A DNA stretch of 64,000 nt, taken from assembly GCF_024713975.1 (NCBI RefSeq), contig NC_091093.1, forward strand, positions 30,119,501 to 30,183,500. Reading direction: 5' to 3'. This document shows, piece after piece, positions 33,301 through 44,200 of the stretch. The notes beneath the pieces are model-generated. The model ran no database searches, was not told the origin of the DNA, and was given only the letters and a program-made list of their open reading frames with translations. Made by a program: the position numbers and the translations under genes. How positions within the stretch are numbered: position 1 is the stretch's first letter; every line of letters starts with the position of its first letter. The stretch is from Paralichthys olivaceus (Eukaryota > Chordata > Actinopteri > Pleuronectiformes > Paralichthyidae).

Positions 33301-35433
33301 AGCTACTTGTTAAAACTCATCTGTGTTTAGTTCTGGATTTTCTAAACTGATCTGCAGGACAGAGACCGGGTCCAAATAATATATTGTTACTGAATCAGGA
33401 CTCGTCTTTAGTCCAACATGTCTGATTTCATATTTATCTTCCATGTTATGAGTCTGTGCTGACATGAATATTTGTATGTTATTTTAACACATGAACTCAG
33501 TTTAATTTACAGTTAAGTTTTATTCTTTATTCAGGTTGAGTCGCTGCAGTCTGTCAGAGATCAGCTGTTCTTCTCTGGCTTCAGCTCTGAGGTCAAACCC
33601 CTCTCATCTGAGAGAACTGGATCTGAGGGACAACGAGCTGCAGGACTCAGGAGTGAAGGAGCTGCTTGATCTAGAGCAGAGTTCAGACTGTCGACTGGAG
33701 ACTCTGAGGTCAGTAGATGTTTGGAGTCAGTCCACACTGCTTTCATCAGTATTTTTACTAAACACAGTCAGTATCACAGTACAGAGCCAGGGTCTGTACT
33801 TCAGGTTTAGTTTTTTCAGTCCTACGAAGCTCGTTCACTTCTTATCTGGTTAAATCACCATGGTAACTGATGATGAACGGCTAACATGCTCCGGAGCAGG
33901 TTAAGTTGGAGATCAACCCGTATAAAAGCTCCGCCCACTGACCAGCGTGACTCTCCACTGTTGTGTGGTGCACACTCTCCTTAAAGGGACGGAGAAGAGA
34001 AGTTTAAACCAACGTCTGGTTGGTTCAGTTGATCTCAGCCACTAACACACCCAGTACATCTCAATCTCTCCAGACTCATCCTGTCACCAAAATACCAGAT
34101 GCTCTCAGTCAGGTCCCTGAAAATAGCTCCATGTGTTTTTATTGAGTAGTGACGTCAGAGGTTTGCACCACAGTGTGTCCTCAGAGACAGAGTGTCCTCA
34201 GAGACAGTGTGTGTCCTCAGAGTCAGAGTGTGTCCTCAGAGACCGTGTGTGTCCTCAGAGACAGTGTGTCCTCTGAGTCAGTGTGTGTCCTCAGAGACAG
34301 TGTGTGTCCTCAGAGTCAGAGTGTGTCCTCAGAGACCGTGTGTGTCGTCAGAGACAGTGTGTGTCCTCAGAGACAGAGTGTGTCCTCAGTGAAGCTGTGA
34401 GAGGAAAACGATGACACCTCAGGATTGGACAGAAACACAGAGAGACAACAGTCGGCCAATCAGACGAGCCAGAAGCCGGTTGTGATCATTTGATTGAGTT
34501 GACGTGAAGACGACAGTTGTTGTTGTTTTCATGTGAACAGGAAGTGAAGCTGGACCACAGCTTACAGTCTCACATGATGAACAGAGACGACTTCATCTGA
34601 TCTGAGACACTTTGTTCTCTCACTTCATCAGTGAACAAATGATCAGTTGGCTCTTTGTCACAGCTCTGAGATCAGTGTGACTGAAGCCTCAGAGAAGCAT
34701 CATCACCATGGTAACCATGAGCTGTCTCTGCAGAGCAGAAGCTCTGCTGAGGTCCATCTGTCTCATCTGTCCATCTGTCTCATCTGTCCATCTGTCTCAT
34801 CTGTCCATCTGTCTCATCTGTCCACTGACAGTTTGTCAGAAGCACATGTTCATCAACACACAGTGAAACATGTCTTCACCTGTAACAGCAGGAAATCCAC
34901 CTCTCAAGTGTCCACTCTGCACTTTCACATGCAGAGGAGTGATGTCAGAGGTTTGCACCACAGTGTGTCTCAGAGACAGAGTGTGTCCTCAGAGACAGTG
35001 TGTGTCCTCAGAGACAGTGTGTGTCCAACTAAAGCTCATCATAGAGACCACATCATGGGATTCAAACTCTGCTGTCAGTCAAACTGTCCATGTCTGTGAT
35101 TGGTCATACTCAGTAAACCCCGCCCCTTTTATGTGACACATGTCTTCACCTGTAACAGCAGGAAATCCACCTCTCAAGTGTCCACTCTGCACTTTCACAT
35201 GCAGAGGAAACACACGTGATGGTCAAAGTGTGTGCAGCTCTTAGCGTGTTCATTCCAACACGTGAACATGAAGCAGAGAGGAAGCTGCTCCACCTCTGAA
35301 CAGGACTGAAGTCCCTGCTGCTCTTTATACTGGATGTGCTGCATCACTGACTCACAGCTGATGAAGTGAGTCTCTGTCAACACTGATGTCTTCTTCTCTC
35401 AACAGATGGAGGACAGGATCTTTCTCTAGGTGA
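27258..35433 (+). CDS. NLR gene A: RING-like, FISNA-NACHT, four LRR exons
   Basis: This is a fish NLR-C (NLRC3-like) immune receptor, expected to act in the cytosol as a nucleotide-dependent sensor; its ligand is unknown. Exons: ATG exon 27251-27385 (start 27258), RING-like exon 27812 to about 28026, NACHT exon 28244-30044, and LRR exons 30283-30456, 31010-31183, 32984-33157 and 33535-33708. A possible terminal mini-exon starts at 35406, with an in-frame TGA at 35431-35433. NACHT-to-LRR and LRR-to-LRR junctions are all phase 2. No stop or frameshift was seen in the NACHT or LRR exons. The second LRR exon is an LRR2/LRR3 hybrid relative to gene C. No PYD, CARD or B30.2 exon is visible. The RING-NACHT junction phase is not settled. 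Confidence 0.85.
27812..28026 (+). CDS. NLR A, C3HC4 RING-like exon
   Basis: Begins in phase with the preceding exon ([16 protein letters not shown]). Spacing Cys-X2-Cys (CASC), Cys-X-His (CGHWFC), Cys-X2-Cys (CRQC) and a last pair (CPQC) fits a RING-type zinc finger like the N-terminal part of TRIM proteins. The end chosen is the only phase-1 donor (GCCG|GTCAGA). A later GTACAT|GTGTCT donor would be phase 0, and unspliced reading stops at 28086-28088. Confidence 0.7.
28244..30044 (+). CDS. NLR A, FISNA-NACHT exon
   Basis: One 1.8-kb exon. FISNA region: [17 protein letters not shown] through KCHDIFKAF. Walker A GVAGVGKT is at 28537-28560; Walker B FDGLDES is near 28762-28782. [14 protein letters not shown] sensor-like motif, winged-helix and HD2 segments ([19 protein letters not shown]) follow, ending [14 protein letters not shown]. 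The donor CT|GTGAGT leaves phase 2, joined by the A of the next exon. All nucleotide-binding motifs look intact. The extent is about 590 codons. Confidence 0.93.
30283..30456 (+). CDS. NLR A, LRR exon 1
   Basis: A 174-nt phase-2 exon: [20 protein letters not shown], then [20 protein letters not shown] and [12 protein letters not shown]. It is one complete 58-residue double LRR unit of the ribonuclease-inhibitor type. Confidence 0.88.
31010..31183 (+). CDS. NLR A, LRR exon 2 (LRR2/LRR3 hybrid)
   Basis: 174 nt: [40 protein letters not shown]. The upstream intron matches that of gene C LRR2. The downstream intron starts GTCAGACATCATG as after gene C LRR3, so the exon is best read as a fusion of the two. 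Confidence 0.85.
31200..31800. repeat. Dispersed repeat with a short 15-bp minisatellite in an NLR A intron
   Basis: AGTGACATCTAGTGGTGAAG-like phrases flank the block at about 31226 and 31767. Inside, 31258-31353 holds six copies of a 15-bp ATATAAAGTATGTAA unit. This is the reverse complement of the large ladder unit at 40205. The corresponding block in gene C (58190-58710) has only two to three units. Confidence 0.65.
32340..32980 (+). mobile_element. L2-like LINE 3' fragment in the NLR A intron before LRR exon 3
   Basis: The translation in pieces resembles the end of fish L2-type reverse transcriptase ORFs: [27 protein letters not shown]. It is followed by the usual 3' tail TTTATAAATAAAGTTTATTATT. 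The ORF is broken by stops. The 3' end abuts the next LRR acceptor. The same insertion is in gene C (59285-59923), so it predates the duplication. Confidence 0.7.
32984..33157 (+). CDS. NLR A, LRR exon 3 (equivalent of gene C LRR4)
   Basis: 174 nt: [40 protein letters not shown]. The acceptor follows directly on the LINE tail TTATTATTGTTATTATTTAT. The downstream intron matches that after gene C LRR4. Confidence 0.85.
33535..33708 (+). CDS. NLR A, LRR exon 4 (equivalent of gene C LRR5)
   Basis: 174 nt: [40 protein letters not shown], then [13 protein letters not shown]. The donor is GAG|GTCAGT. It is the last recognisable LRR in this copy. Confidence 0.85.
33709..35405 (+). other. NLR A 3' intron with minisatellites
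   Basis: No exon is seen. It holds a dispersed repeat around 33780-34000 (GGTCTGTACT, CATGGTAACTGATGATGAAC), a 17-19-bp minisatellite GTGTGTCCTCAGAGACA (34172-34392, and a shorter block at 34960-35024), a 17-bp CATCTGTCTCATCTGTC minisatellite (34757-34823) and two partial copies of an ACAGCAGGAAATCCACCTCT segment. Confidence 0.6.
34172..34392. repeat. CCTCAGAGACAG minisatellite, unit A
   Basis: About a dozen 17-19-bp copies of GTGTGTCCTCAGAGACA with variants AGTCAG and ACCGTG. All frames translate to [17 protein letters not shown] repeats that are not genes. Confidence 0.9.
35406..35429 (+). CDS. Possible terminal mini-exon of NLR A
   Basis: CTCAACAG acceptor, 24 nt, then a TCTAG|GTGAGTG donor. 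The length preserves phase 2. Joined to an LRR exon it reads RWRTGSFS and, if the donor is not used, stops at 35431-35433. The same mini-exon exists at 47697-47720 (B) and 61284-61307 (C). Expression is unknown. Confidence 0.35.
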   Translation: MEDRIFL

Positions 35434-36379
35434 GTGTGAAGAGGACAGTGTGAAGAGGACAGGGTGTGTGGACGGAGGCTGAGCTGTGTCCTGATGATCC
35501 AGAGGCTGAAGCAGCAGCAGCTTGTGTGTAGAGCGGCTCTGACTGGGCCTTGTTGCTGGGAGGCAGAGTGGAGACAGAGCTCCAGAGGAATCAGAGGAGG
35601 TGAGCTGCTCTGAGATCAGCTGTCACACAGTGTCCAGTCCACCGTCCTCCCTGTGTGTTCCTGTGTGACACAGCATCATCAGTGGATCTGCTGCTGCTCT
35701 GTCCTTTGACACAGAAAAGTCAAAGTTGTAAATATTTCCAAGTTATGTGCAGAAAAATATGCAGATTTAATGCAAATGTAACTTTCAAATGTAAAAAGTG
35801 ACATTCTATCTACTGGTGGGGACGTGAAGCTGTGAGCAGTCCTGTTATAAATAAATAACTGCTGAGTTCAGACAAGTGTCTTATATTTTAAAACTATTTA
35901 ATTAAATTTGAACAGTTTTATTTGAAGTGTTTTCTTGAATGACGTCAGATGAGATCTTCTCTGTAAAGTCGCAGCTGATGGATCTGACCTGAGTTTGAGT
36001 TTCTAACTTTTGATGTTTCACTGTTTAATGGTAGAAGGTCGAAAATCTCAGCTTCAATTCTTCATTTAATTCAACTGCTGCAGGAAAACCACGAAATCCA
36101 GTTTGATCATCACAAAAACGTTTCTTTCAAACCTCAGATTTTTTATTCACTTGTAAAATCTTGCGGCTGTTTTGTTTCAATTAATCATTTTATTATTTTT
36201 ACATGAAATAAAACTTTTCCACTTCATTCAAGTTAAAATTCTCTGCCGGTCAGTTTGTCTCTGGTCCACAGCTGCTCAATGATCAGAAGGTTGGTTTGTA
36301 CCGAGCTGGAGTTTCTGTGTCCTCCTCCACTCTGCTCTCACTTTAACTAATGAACACTCACCACCAGGGGGCATCATTC
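35434..36379. other. NLR A 3' flank
   Basis: No gene is seen. It matches the flank of unit C from 61308 to 61778; unit B has different sequence over 47965-48380. CCACCAGGGGGCATC at 36361-36375 is a weaker CTCF-like match. Confidence 0.55.
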
Positions 36380-39300
36380 AAGGTAAAGACCGTGGTGACG
36401 GTGTGAGTGAGGTGGAAACAGATCTGAAAGGTGGGAAACTGAAGGATGCACAGAGATTACAGGCCTCTAGAGAAGGTGAGAGGTGTTTAAAGCATATTGA
36501 TGGAATCTGAGGAAGAAATTCTCCCAAAGAAAGTAGTGTTGGGATACATGACACACACAGAGAGGGAATATATACCAAGACCAGTAAGATGCTTCAGCTG
36601 TCAAAGATCTGGTCATGCTGCTCTGACATGTGAAGGAAGAGAAGGTGTGCTAGATGTGGTGAGGATCATGAGGATGAACAGTGTGGGGAAGGGATGGAAC
36701 CAAACTGTTGTCACTGTGGAGGAAACCATAGTGTGGCATATGGAGGATGTGAAGTCATGAAGAGGGAGGTAGAGATTCAACAGGTCAGGGTACAAAACTA
36801 AATCACATCTGCAGATGCTGTCAAGATGGTGAACCAGGGGAGAGAGAGTGAAGACACACAAATGAAGAACAACACATTAAACAGCAAGAACAACCAAGAG
36901 GGCAAAGTGTGAGTTAAAGAAACGAGTCACTTTTATAGCAGGAGTCATAAATGCTACGATGGAAACCAAATGAAAAACAGAAAGAAAACAAATAAAAGTA
37001 CAAGCAGCTGCAAATCATCTGAACATGAATGAAGCGACTTGGGAGGAGGTGAGAGATGATGCAAGGAGTTTGGTGGCAAATGGACAAGAGCTCAAAAACT
37101 GTATGAATCAATCATCATAAATCAGATTATAAATCAGTATCAGACGATGTTTGTGTGCAAGAGACATGAAACCAAATCTGGATTTTAGAATCCTCAATTA
37201 TACTGCGGTTGATAGGAAAGAGGGGGGGGTGCACTAGATTTATCAAGGAACATGTGTCATCAGAGATGTCAGTAAGAGGAAAGAAGAAGAAGACATTGTG
37301 GTAAAAATGTGGACAAATGAAGGACAGTTTAACATAAATGACTATAACCCATGCAGGAAACTAGAAATCAGTTAACTCAAGCAGATACAAGGACAGACTA
37401 GCACTGGATCTGACACTGGATTCAAGTGAGGTGGCAGGGAAACGTGAGAGGGAAGTTTGGGAAGACTCAACAATTGGAAGTGACCACTACCCAATATTCA
37501 GTAACATACACATAGACCGTGAAGTGAAAGTAGAAGGAAGAGAAGTGACGTGGATATTCAGTAAAGCTAGGTGGGATCAGTTTCACTACTTATGTAAGGA
37601 GGGAAATGGGGAAATAGATCAAAGCCAAGAGATAGAAAAAGTGGAAGAAAAGTTCAGAGGAATTGTTTGAAAAGCAGCAGAGTTATCAATCCCTAGAAGC
37701 AAAGGGACAATGAGTAGGAGAGCAGCACCCTGGTGGACAGAGGAGTGTAGTAGAACCATTAAAGAAAGAAATAGAGTTTTTAAAGAATTAAAGAGAACCC
37801 ACTATTTAACAAAGCTCATTGAATATAACAGGCTCAAGTAAGGAAAGTGGTGAAGGAAGCAAAGAGAGAAAGTCGGAGAGAATTCTGGAATAAAAAAGGC
37901 AGATCAACTCCTATAAACAATGTATGGAGAACGATAAGAAAAGACGAGGGGAATCCGGAGAGAGTGGCAGTACACAATATTAAAAGTTGGAGAGAAAACA
38001 GAAAGAACAAATGAAGACAAGGCAGAAATAATGGTTGAGATGTTTGCAGAAATTCACAGTTCTGACAATCTAACCCAGGAAAGGAAGCGACGGAGGGAAG
38101 AAAGTAGACGAGCAAATCCAGGGATTATACAGAGAAGAGAAAGCACGAGTGGTGTGATGGATGCACCTTTTACTTTACAAGAGATGAGGAGAGCCACAGG
38201 AAAAACTGGGTTAACATCTCCAGGGAAAAAAGACCAAATGTGTTATATAATGTTAAAACACTTGGCAAAACAGACAGAACACCAGCTTTTAGGGATATAT
38301 AATAAAATATGGGAAGAGGGAAGATTACCCACGAGCTGGAAAGAAGCAATCATCATTCCTATAATAAAACCAGGAAAGGACCCGACAACTCCAACGAGCT
38401 GCAGACCCAGAGCACTTACTTAGATGTTGGAAAAATAATGGAAAGGATGATCGGTGAGAGAAGGACATTCCATCTAGAGAGGAGAGGTTTGTTATCTCCT
38501 CATCAGAGTGGTTTTAGGAAAGGGAGGGGAACAATGGATCCAATCTGTTCAGAGACAGAAACTAGGGAAGCTCAAATGAAGAAAGAATTTAGAATGGCAG
38601 AGTTCTTTATGTGGAGACGGCTTATGATATATGGAAAGAGGGTTTAATGGTTAACTAGACAAAATGGGAACAACAGGAAGAACTTTGAATTGGATTCAAA
38701 CCTTTATTTTTGATAGATATATCCAGGTAAAGATGGGAACAACCACATGGACCAGGTATAATAGATAACGGAACGCCTCAGGGCAGTGTGATCAGCCCAA
38801 TACTTTTTTCCATCATGATTAAGGATGTGTACTCAGACATAAGTTCTGATATAGGAAAAGCATCATCTGCTGATGATGGGGCTTCATGGACAAGAGGTAA
38901 AAACTCAACACTAATCCAAGGGAAGATAGGAAATGTAATCAGGATGGTAGAGAAATGCTCATATTCATGGGGATTCAGGTTTTCAGTGGAAAAAACAAAA
39001 GTAGTGATGTTTTGTAGAAAGAAGATGAGCGAGGCTGGTTTAAAGATGTATGTGGAACAGTTAGATCAGGTCAACACATTTCAATATCTGGGGTTTTATT
39101 TGACACAAACCTGGAATGAACATAGAAATAAGAGAGAGGAAAAAAGATGGTTCTTAATGGAATGAGATGTCTCAAAGGGTCTGAATGGGGAGCCAGTAGA
39201 AAAGCTTTGAAGAACATATATATATATATATATATTCTACAAACAGCTAATGCTAATTCACTGGTCAAACCTACAAGGACACAAAGAAGAAGATCACTCA

Positions 39301-39520
39301 ACAATGGCATCACAGTGGACAGAGCAAAACCAGTTGAACCATGTTCAGACTCGCTCTCAGCACTGGTATCATTACAGTCATCCCACAGCAGAGCAGATAT
39401 ACTGTATGAAATATACCAGACACTATTCAGACGACATCACACACTAACACAAGTCAGCTTCATGTAGATCCCAGCTCACTGAGCATCAAGGGCAATGAAA
39501 TGACCGAGTGACAAAACTAT
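36380..39520 (+). mobile_element. Decayed I/Nimb-like non-LTR retrotransposon, copy A
   Basis: Domains in order, split by frameshifts and stops: a gag-like CCHC region (RPVRCFSCQRSGHAALTC, then in another frame CARCGEDHEDEQCGEG and CCHCGGNHS) at 36490-36770; an endonuclease tail with SDHYPIFSNI near 37455; reverse transcriptase with HQSGFRKGRGT (38500), PQGSVISPILFSIMI (38775-38820) and ADDGAS (about 38870); and an RNase H remnant with CSDSLSALVSL (39345) and IPAH/IKGNE around a stop in place of Trp (about 39465). RNase H after RT points to the I group. Clade naming is from memory. Confidence 0.75.
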
Positions 39521-39529
39521 GTTTAACAC

Positions 39530-39635
39530 AGCAGAGAGCAAACAGTCATATCACAAACACACACAGTCATGTGATCTCCAGTAACTGCAGAGAGCAAACA
39601 CTTATATCACACACACACACACACACTCTCAGTTG
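39530..39635. repeat. (CA)n-bearing tail after LINE copy A
   Basis: Two short CA runs alternate with AACTGCAGAGAGCAAACA. In unit B the same place (51985-52170) has long CA arrays. Confidence 0.75.
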
Positions 39636-39677
39636 AACTTTGAGGAGCAGAAGGAGGAAACGTGAAGTTTGAGGCTG
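39636..39677 (+). other. Putative 5' non-coding exon of NLR gene B
   Basis: TTTGAGGAGCAGAAGGAGGA leads into GAGGCTG|GTGAGTGTTCGAGC. The donor and its surroundings resemble the gene A 5' exon donor (GCAG|GTGAGTGTTCAC). This places the AT ladder in intron 1 of gene B. Inference only. Confidence 0.35.
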
Positions 39678-40204
39678 GTGAGTGTTCGAGCAACATTCAT
39701 ATGAATCCTTCATATTATTCATTCATGCATTGCGTGGCACACACACTATTATTCCTCGCGTTCATTATTCTCCCGCTTCAGGACAAAAGTTTGGGGACGA
39801 TGGGGACAGCTGAAAATCACTTGGACAGAGACGCAGTGGTCACAAGTTCAAGAGCGAGTTTTTACTGCTGCGACATAGAAACATACTGAGTCCCTCTGTC
39901 TCTAATAGTATGGAGGAGCACAATGACTGAAGTATAAATCAATAATACAATCAGAAATACTTACATAGATAAATAAGAACCAAATACATGTCTTGTGTAT
40001 TTCTGTGTCCATATGTAAATGAGTAGAGGCGGTCCTCACCTCAGTCTCCAGCAGGATCGTATTGATTTATACTTAAAGCTCCAGTGTGTAAGATTCAGGT
40101 GAAAGGGAACTATTGGCAGAAATCTAATGTAGAAGAATCCTCATGATGTTTTCACCAGTTCGTTTCATCTCAATTGTATGAAATGTCATTTTCTTTACCC
40201 AGAA

Positions 40205-40797
40205 AAGACCCTTTATTTAAATACTTTATATATAAATACTTTATATTAAAATACTTTATATTTAAATACTTTATATTAAAATACTTTATATTAAAATACT
40301 TTATATATAATTACTTTATATTTAAATAATTTATATTTAAATACTTTATATATAAATACTTTATATTTAAATACTTTATATATAAATACTTTATATTTAA
40401 ATACCTTATATTAAAATACTTTATATTTAAATACCTTATATTAAAATACTTTATATTTAAATACTTTATATATAAATACTTTATATTTAAATACCTTATA
40501 TTTAAATACCTTATATTAAAATACTTTATATATAAATACTTTATATTTAAATACTTTATATTAAAATACTCTATATTCAAATATTTTATATTTAAATACT
40601 TTATATTTATATATTTTATATTAAAATACTTTATATATAAATACTTTATATTTAAATAATTTATATTAAAATACTTTATATTTAAATACTTTATATATAA
40701 ATATTTTATATTAAAATATTTTATATTAAAATACTTTATATTTAAATACTTTATATTTAAATACTTTATATTAAAATAATTTATATTTAAATACTTT
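40205..40797. repeat. 15-bp AT-rich minisatellite ladder, unit A
   Basis: About 39 copies of a 15-bp unit TTTAAATACTTTATA with second versions ATA and TTA in the first half. The minus-strand translation is a five-residue repeat (NIKYL/YIKYF). It begins inside a dispersed repeat whose start (CTCCAGTGTGTAAGATTCAG, 40079) is a common fish element, at its CCTTTAT motif. Confidence 0.95.
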
Positions 40798-41090
40798 CAG
40801 TCTAGTTTTATTTTACTGTCACAGACTCTGAGTCAGTTTTTCTACACGTGGACTGTCGAGAGAAGAAGAGTCAGGATGAACTTCTGTCAATCAACAGTTT
40901 GACTCGACACTGTGATCGACTGAGTCCAACACAATAAACCTTCAACTGTCTCAGGTTACCATGACAACAGGGAGACAGTGTAGGAGGTTGACTTTGTTAT
41001 ATTTGAAGAAAAAGTGAATTTACGTACCTGTCTTCATTGTGTGTGTTTGAGATCACAGTCAGTGTCAGTGTCTTTCCTCTCAGACTGAAG

Positions 41091-41218
41091 ATGAGTGGTT
41101 ATGAGGAGGAAGAGGACAGAGCAGAGTCTCCAGAGTTCAGCTGTGTGTCTCTGAAGAGTAACCGGTCCAAAGATTATCCTCCAGACTTCAGTAATGAACC
41201 TGGACCCTCACACACAAA
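41091..41218 (+). CDS. NLR B, acidic N-terminal exon
   Basis: Same exon as in A, reading [18 protein letters not shown] near its end; donor AAA|GTAAGA. Confidence 0.85.
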
Positions 41219-44200
41219 GTAAGAGACTGTTTCTACTGTGAACTGATCTGAAGAGGATGTAGTTTCCTCTAGTGTGGCCCCTGCATTAGGACACAGCTTC
41301 ATTGAAATTGGTGACTAATCTCTCAGAATCCCTCAAAGAGCTCAGACCTCCACCAAGGCCCAACATGCTCCTGATGAAACCACTTTGAAATTCACTACAT
41401 ACTCATTTTTATTTGGATCTGCACCAAATTTCACTCACTCATAAACATCAGTCCTCTGAACATCTGGTTCACAGAACACATCCTTCACCAAGTTTACTGG
41501 TGATCTGTTCAGTGGTTTTTATAATCCCACTAACGAACAAACCAACCAACACACAAACATACAGGGTGGAAACAAAACCTTGACAGAAGTGATGACGACC
41601 TGTGACTGTGACATTTGACTTATCAGGACATGTCTTCACAGAAAGAGGAGGAGGAGTCATGTTTCTGAGGAGGAGCAGTCGTCCCGCTGTGCTTCGTGTC
41701 AGGACGTCCTGAAGGATCCAGTCTCCACCAGCTGTGGACACTGGTTCTGCAGACAGTGCATCACCTCATACTGGGACCAGTCTGGTTCTTCAGGAGACTC
41801 CTCCTGTCCCCAGTGTGGACAAAGATCCAGAAGAGGAGCTGGAGCTCAGACAGCCGGTCAGAGCAGCACTGTACATGTGTCTGCTGATGTCTTCACTTCT
41901 GACAACAGCACATGTTTGATTTCAAAGTCAAAGTCAAAGTCAAAGTAGCTTTATTGTCAACTGTTTCACATGTTAAAACATACAAAGCAGTCGAAAGAAC
42001 GTTTCCCACTCTCCCCACAGTGAAACATATAAAGTGCACAGGCACAACAGATAAACAACAGATAAACATTACTTGGAGCTAAGTAATATACAGTATACAG
42101 ACAAGACATTACATAACTTATCATAACATATCACTAAATAGAACATACATAGATAAAAGTATTAGCAGTGCAAGTTAAAAGAGGTAAAAGTGATAAGTGA
42201 TAAAAAGTGATAAAGTGCAGAGACAGTTTGTTTCAGAGTCCTGAGTGATTTTTGGAGGGGGGGGGGATTTCAGCCTGTTGTCAGACTGTCGGATATGGCT
42301 GGGGGGAGTGAGTGGGGAGAATTTAGCTTCCTGACAGCTTGGTGGATGAAGCTATTGCTGAGTCTGGTGGTGCGGGAACGGAGGGTCCTATACCTTCTTC
42401 CAGAGGGTAGGAGGCTGAAAAGGCTGTGTGCGGGGTGGCTGGTGTCCCTCGCAATCGAGGTGGCTTTCCGGGTGAGGCGGGTGGTGTATATGCTTTGCAA
42501 GGAGGGGAGTGGGGCACCAATGATCCTAGCAGCTGTGTTCACCACGCGTTGCAGTGCTTTTCGGCTGTATTCCGTGCAGCTCCTGCCCCACACAGTGATG
42601 CAGCATGACAGGATGCTTTCAATGGTGCCCCTGTAGAATGTGTTCAGGATGGGAGTGGGGGCTTTTGCTTTCTTGAGCTTGCGGAGGAAGTAGAGGCGCC
42701 GCTGGGCTTTCTTCGCCAGTGATGCAGAGTTGGTGGCCCAGGAGAGGTCCTCACTGATGTGCACCCCCAGGAATTTGGTGCTGCTCACTCGCTCCACAGC
42801 AGCACCATCGATGGTCAGTGGTGGGTGTTCGGTGTGTCTTCTCCTGAAGTCAACCACAATCTCCTTTGTTTTGCTGACATTCAGCAGGAGGTTGTTGTCT
42901 CTGCACCACGTGGTCAAGAGGTTGACCTCCTTCCTGTAGTAGATTTTGTTCCTTCATACAGCATCAACATTTCACTTGGTTATAAAAGCACAAAGTTCAA
43001 AAGCTTTGATTTTCTCTAGTTTTTCTGTATCTGATGAAAACAATCAGCAGATTCTCAGATTCTCTGTCTTTAGTCTCACATTGTTTCTTGTCTTTCAGCA
43101 GATCGGGGTCTGCAGGAGGTTTTAGACCAACATAAGATCAGTGTGAGGAGGAGATGTGAACATGTGACTGAAGGAACTGAGGAAACAGGAAGTAGAACCC
43201 TCCTCAACAGGATCTACACTGAGCTCTACATCACAGAGGGACAGAGTGAAGAGGTTAATACTCAACATGAGGTGAGGCAGCTTGAGACGGCTTCCAAGAG
43301 GAAGAGCCTCCACGACACTCCCATCAAGTGCCACGACATCTTTAAAGCCTTCACTGACCAGCAGAGCAGCATCAGAGTCGTCCTGACCTGCGGCGTCGCT
43401 GGCGTTGGAAAAACCTTCTCGGTGCAGAAGTTCACTCTGGACTGGGCAGAGGGTTTAGAAAACCAAGATGTGGGTCTGCTGGTTGGTCTTTCGTTCAGGG
43501 AGCTGAACCTGGTGAGAGACGAGCAGCACAGTCTTCTCACGCTGCTCCGTGTTTTCCATCCAACATTACAGAAGCTCACGGCAGAGACGCTCGCTGTCTG
43601 TAAACCTTTGATCATCTTTGACGGCCTGGATGAAAGCAGACTTTCTCTGGACTTCAACCACAGGGAGGTCGTGTCTGAGGTCACACAGAGGTCATCAGTC
43701 AACGTGCTGCTGACAAACCTCATCCAGGGGAATCTGCTTCCCTCGGCTCTCGTCTGGATAACCTCCCGACCTGCGGCGGCCAATCAGATCCCTCCTACAT
43801 GTGTTGACAGGGTGACAGAAGTACGAGGCTTCACTGACGCCCAGAAGGAGGAGTACTTCAGGAGGAGATTCAGTGATGAGGAGCTGAGCAGCAGAATCAT
43901 CTCACACATCAAGACGTCCAGGAGCCTCCACATCATGTGTCAAATCCCAGTCTTCTGCTGGATCAGTGCTACAGTTCTGGAGCACATGTTGACCACAGAC
44001 CAGAGAGGAGAGCTGCCCAAGACCCTGACTGACCTGTACTCACACTTCCTGCTGGTTCAGACAAAGAGGAAGAACAACAAGTACGGTGGAGGACATGAGA
44101 CGAGTCCACAGCAGCTGACGGAGGCTGACAGGGACGTTCTTCTGAAGCTGGGGAGGCTGGCACTTAAACATCTGGAGGAAGGAAACATCATGTTCTACCA

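Larger units (their letters stand above)
27227..41083. repeat. Tandem segmental duplication, unit A
   Basis: Unit A spans NLR gene A, a decayed LINE, the 5' exon of gene B and a 15-bp minisatellite. Long stretches match unit B (41084-53700) and unit C (53701 to about 61778) almost base for base, introns included. The homology of A to B/C begins close to the acceptor of the ATG exon; upstream of 27227 it is lost. Confidence 0.85.

Noticed and set aside
34149..34400. ORFs of [17 protein letters not shown] repeats, with twins near 47016-47427
   Set aside because: A minisatellite in an intron; no start context or similarity, and unit number differs between copies.
36490..36770. CCHC zinc-knuckle protein as a host gene
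   Set aside because: Followed in order by endonuclease, RT and RNase H remnants; it is the gag-like part of a LINE, broken by a frameshift.
40311..40580. ORF of NIKYL/YIKYF repeats
   Set aside because: A translation of the 15-bp minisatellite; 15 is a multiple of three, so all phases stay open.
42270..42917. 215-codon ORF as a host gene
   Set aside because: Clear LINE polyprotein C-terminus with a LINE 3' tail and target duplication, present only in unit B.
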